Of a stretch of DNA of 45,787 nucleotides, positions 45,660 through 45,787 are shown piece by piece. Both the position numbers and the translations under genes were made by a program. The notes under the pieces are model-generated. The model saw only the letters and a program-made list of their open reading frames with translations. It was not told the origin of the DNA and ran no database searches. The DNA lies in assembly GCF_022825805.1 (NCBI RefSeq), contig NZ_JAJDWC010000043.1:1-45787 (forward strand). The letters are read 5' to 3'. The DNA is from Phaeobacter sp. GTDB lineage: Bacteria; Pseudomonadota; Alphaproteobacteria; Rhodobacterales; Rhodobacteraceae. Each line of letters starts with the position of its first letter. The first letter of the stretch is position 1.

Positions 45660-45787
45660 TCACCCCAAAACCCGAAATTTTTCGTGTGTTATGACCCTGA
45701 AGTTGTCTGAGACCTGATCTCGGAATGTTTTCCACTCTTTGGGGATGGTTTCGCGGAAGAATCTCAGGATCGCATCGGCGAATTGCT
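45660..45787 (-). mobile_element. IS630-type transposase, C-terminal end (continues beyond the window)
   Basis: On the minus strand the frame runs in from the window edge for 41 codons and stops at 45660. The visible residues include FFRETIPKEWKTFRD and QVSDNFRVITHEKFRVLG, the characteristic C-terminal end of IS630 family DDE transposases. The catalytic part lies outside. Bases around 45636-45660 (GTTATACCGCACTCACCCC) may be the terminal inverted repeat next to a TA target, but the other end is not in view to test this. Confidence 0.65.

Overview
This is a stretch of a chromosome from an alphaproteobacterium, most probably a member of the Rhodobacterales (Roseobacter group); I cannot name the genus. 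The base composition is high in G+C. It carries the cell-cycle regulator CtrA with SciP (DUF1153) beside it, LpxI instead of LpxH, TrmFO, a DUF1127 protein, and GAAC-N7-GAAC sites of the alphaproteobacterial LexA type. Gene density is high, most genes are housekeeping genes, and mobile DNA appears only at the right edge.

Layout. 1-2046: tail of an alpha/beta hydrolase, a polyphosphate kinase 2 and a TetR regulator. 2440-4065 (minus): rplM-rpsI behind a clear promoter, and a glyoxalase-fold protein. 4229-4753: a lipoprotein gene whose lipobox cysteine codon reads TGA. 4852-6592: a MocR-type regulator divergent from a DUF1127 gene, with repeated TTGTA/TACAA operators. 6618-9232: speD-speE behind a long predicted RNA structure, then psd. 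9229-15034: thioesterase, enoyl-CoA hydratase-like protein, trmFO, methyltransferase, gluQ, hisI and an IscU-like scaffold. 15480-20153 (minus): ligA-recG followed by a 40-residue membrane protein under apparent LexA boxes. 20326-22742: sciP and ctrA divergent from mnmA.

22822-34727 (minus) is the classical envelope cluster, transcribed frr-uppS-cdsA-dxr-rseP-(41-residue membrane protein)-bamA-ompH-fabZ-lpxA-lpxI-lpxB-(38-residue protein). pyrH lies just upstream behind its own terminator. The cluster links ribosome recycling, undecaprenyl phosphate, phospholipid and isoprenoid synthesis, outer-membrane protein assembly and lipid A synthesis. lpxD is missing from its usual place. Several start codons are fixed by 4-nt ATGA overlaps.

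35939-45044 (plus): miaA, an AraC regulator and a four-gene peptide/nickel-type ABC importer (Tat-exported binding protein, two permeases, one double ATPase). The right edge holds a small membrane protein and the C-terminal end of an IS630-type transposase.

The least explained items are the structured leader before speD, the SOS-box membrane microprotein after recG, the TGA-for-Cys lipobox, the operator array between the MocR and DUF1127 genes, and a hairpin-rich gap before trmFO. All function calls rest on motif recognition and gene context; no database search was run.
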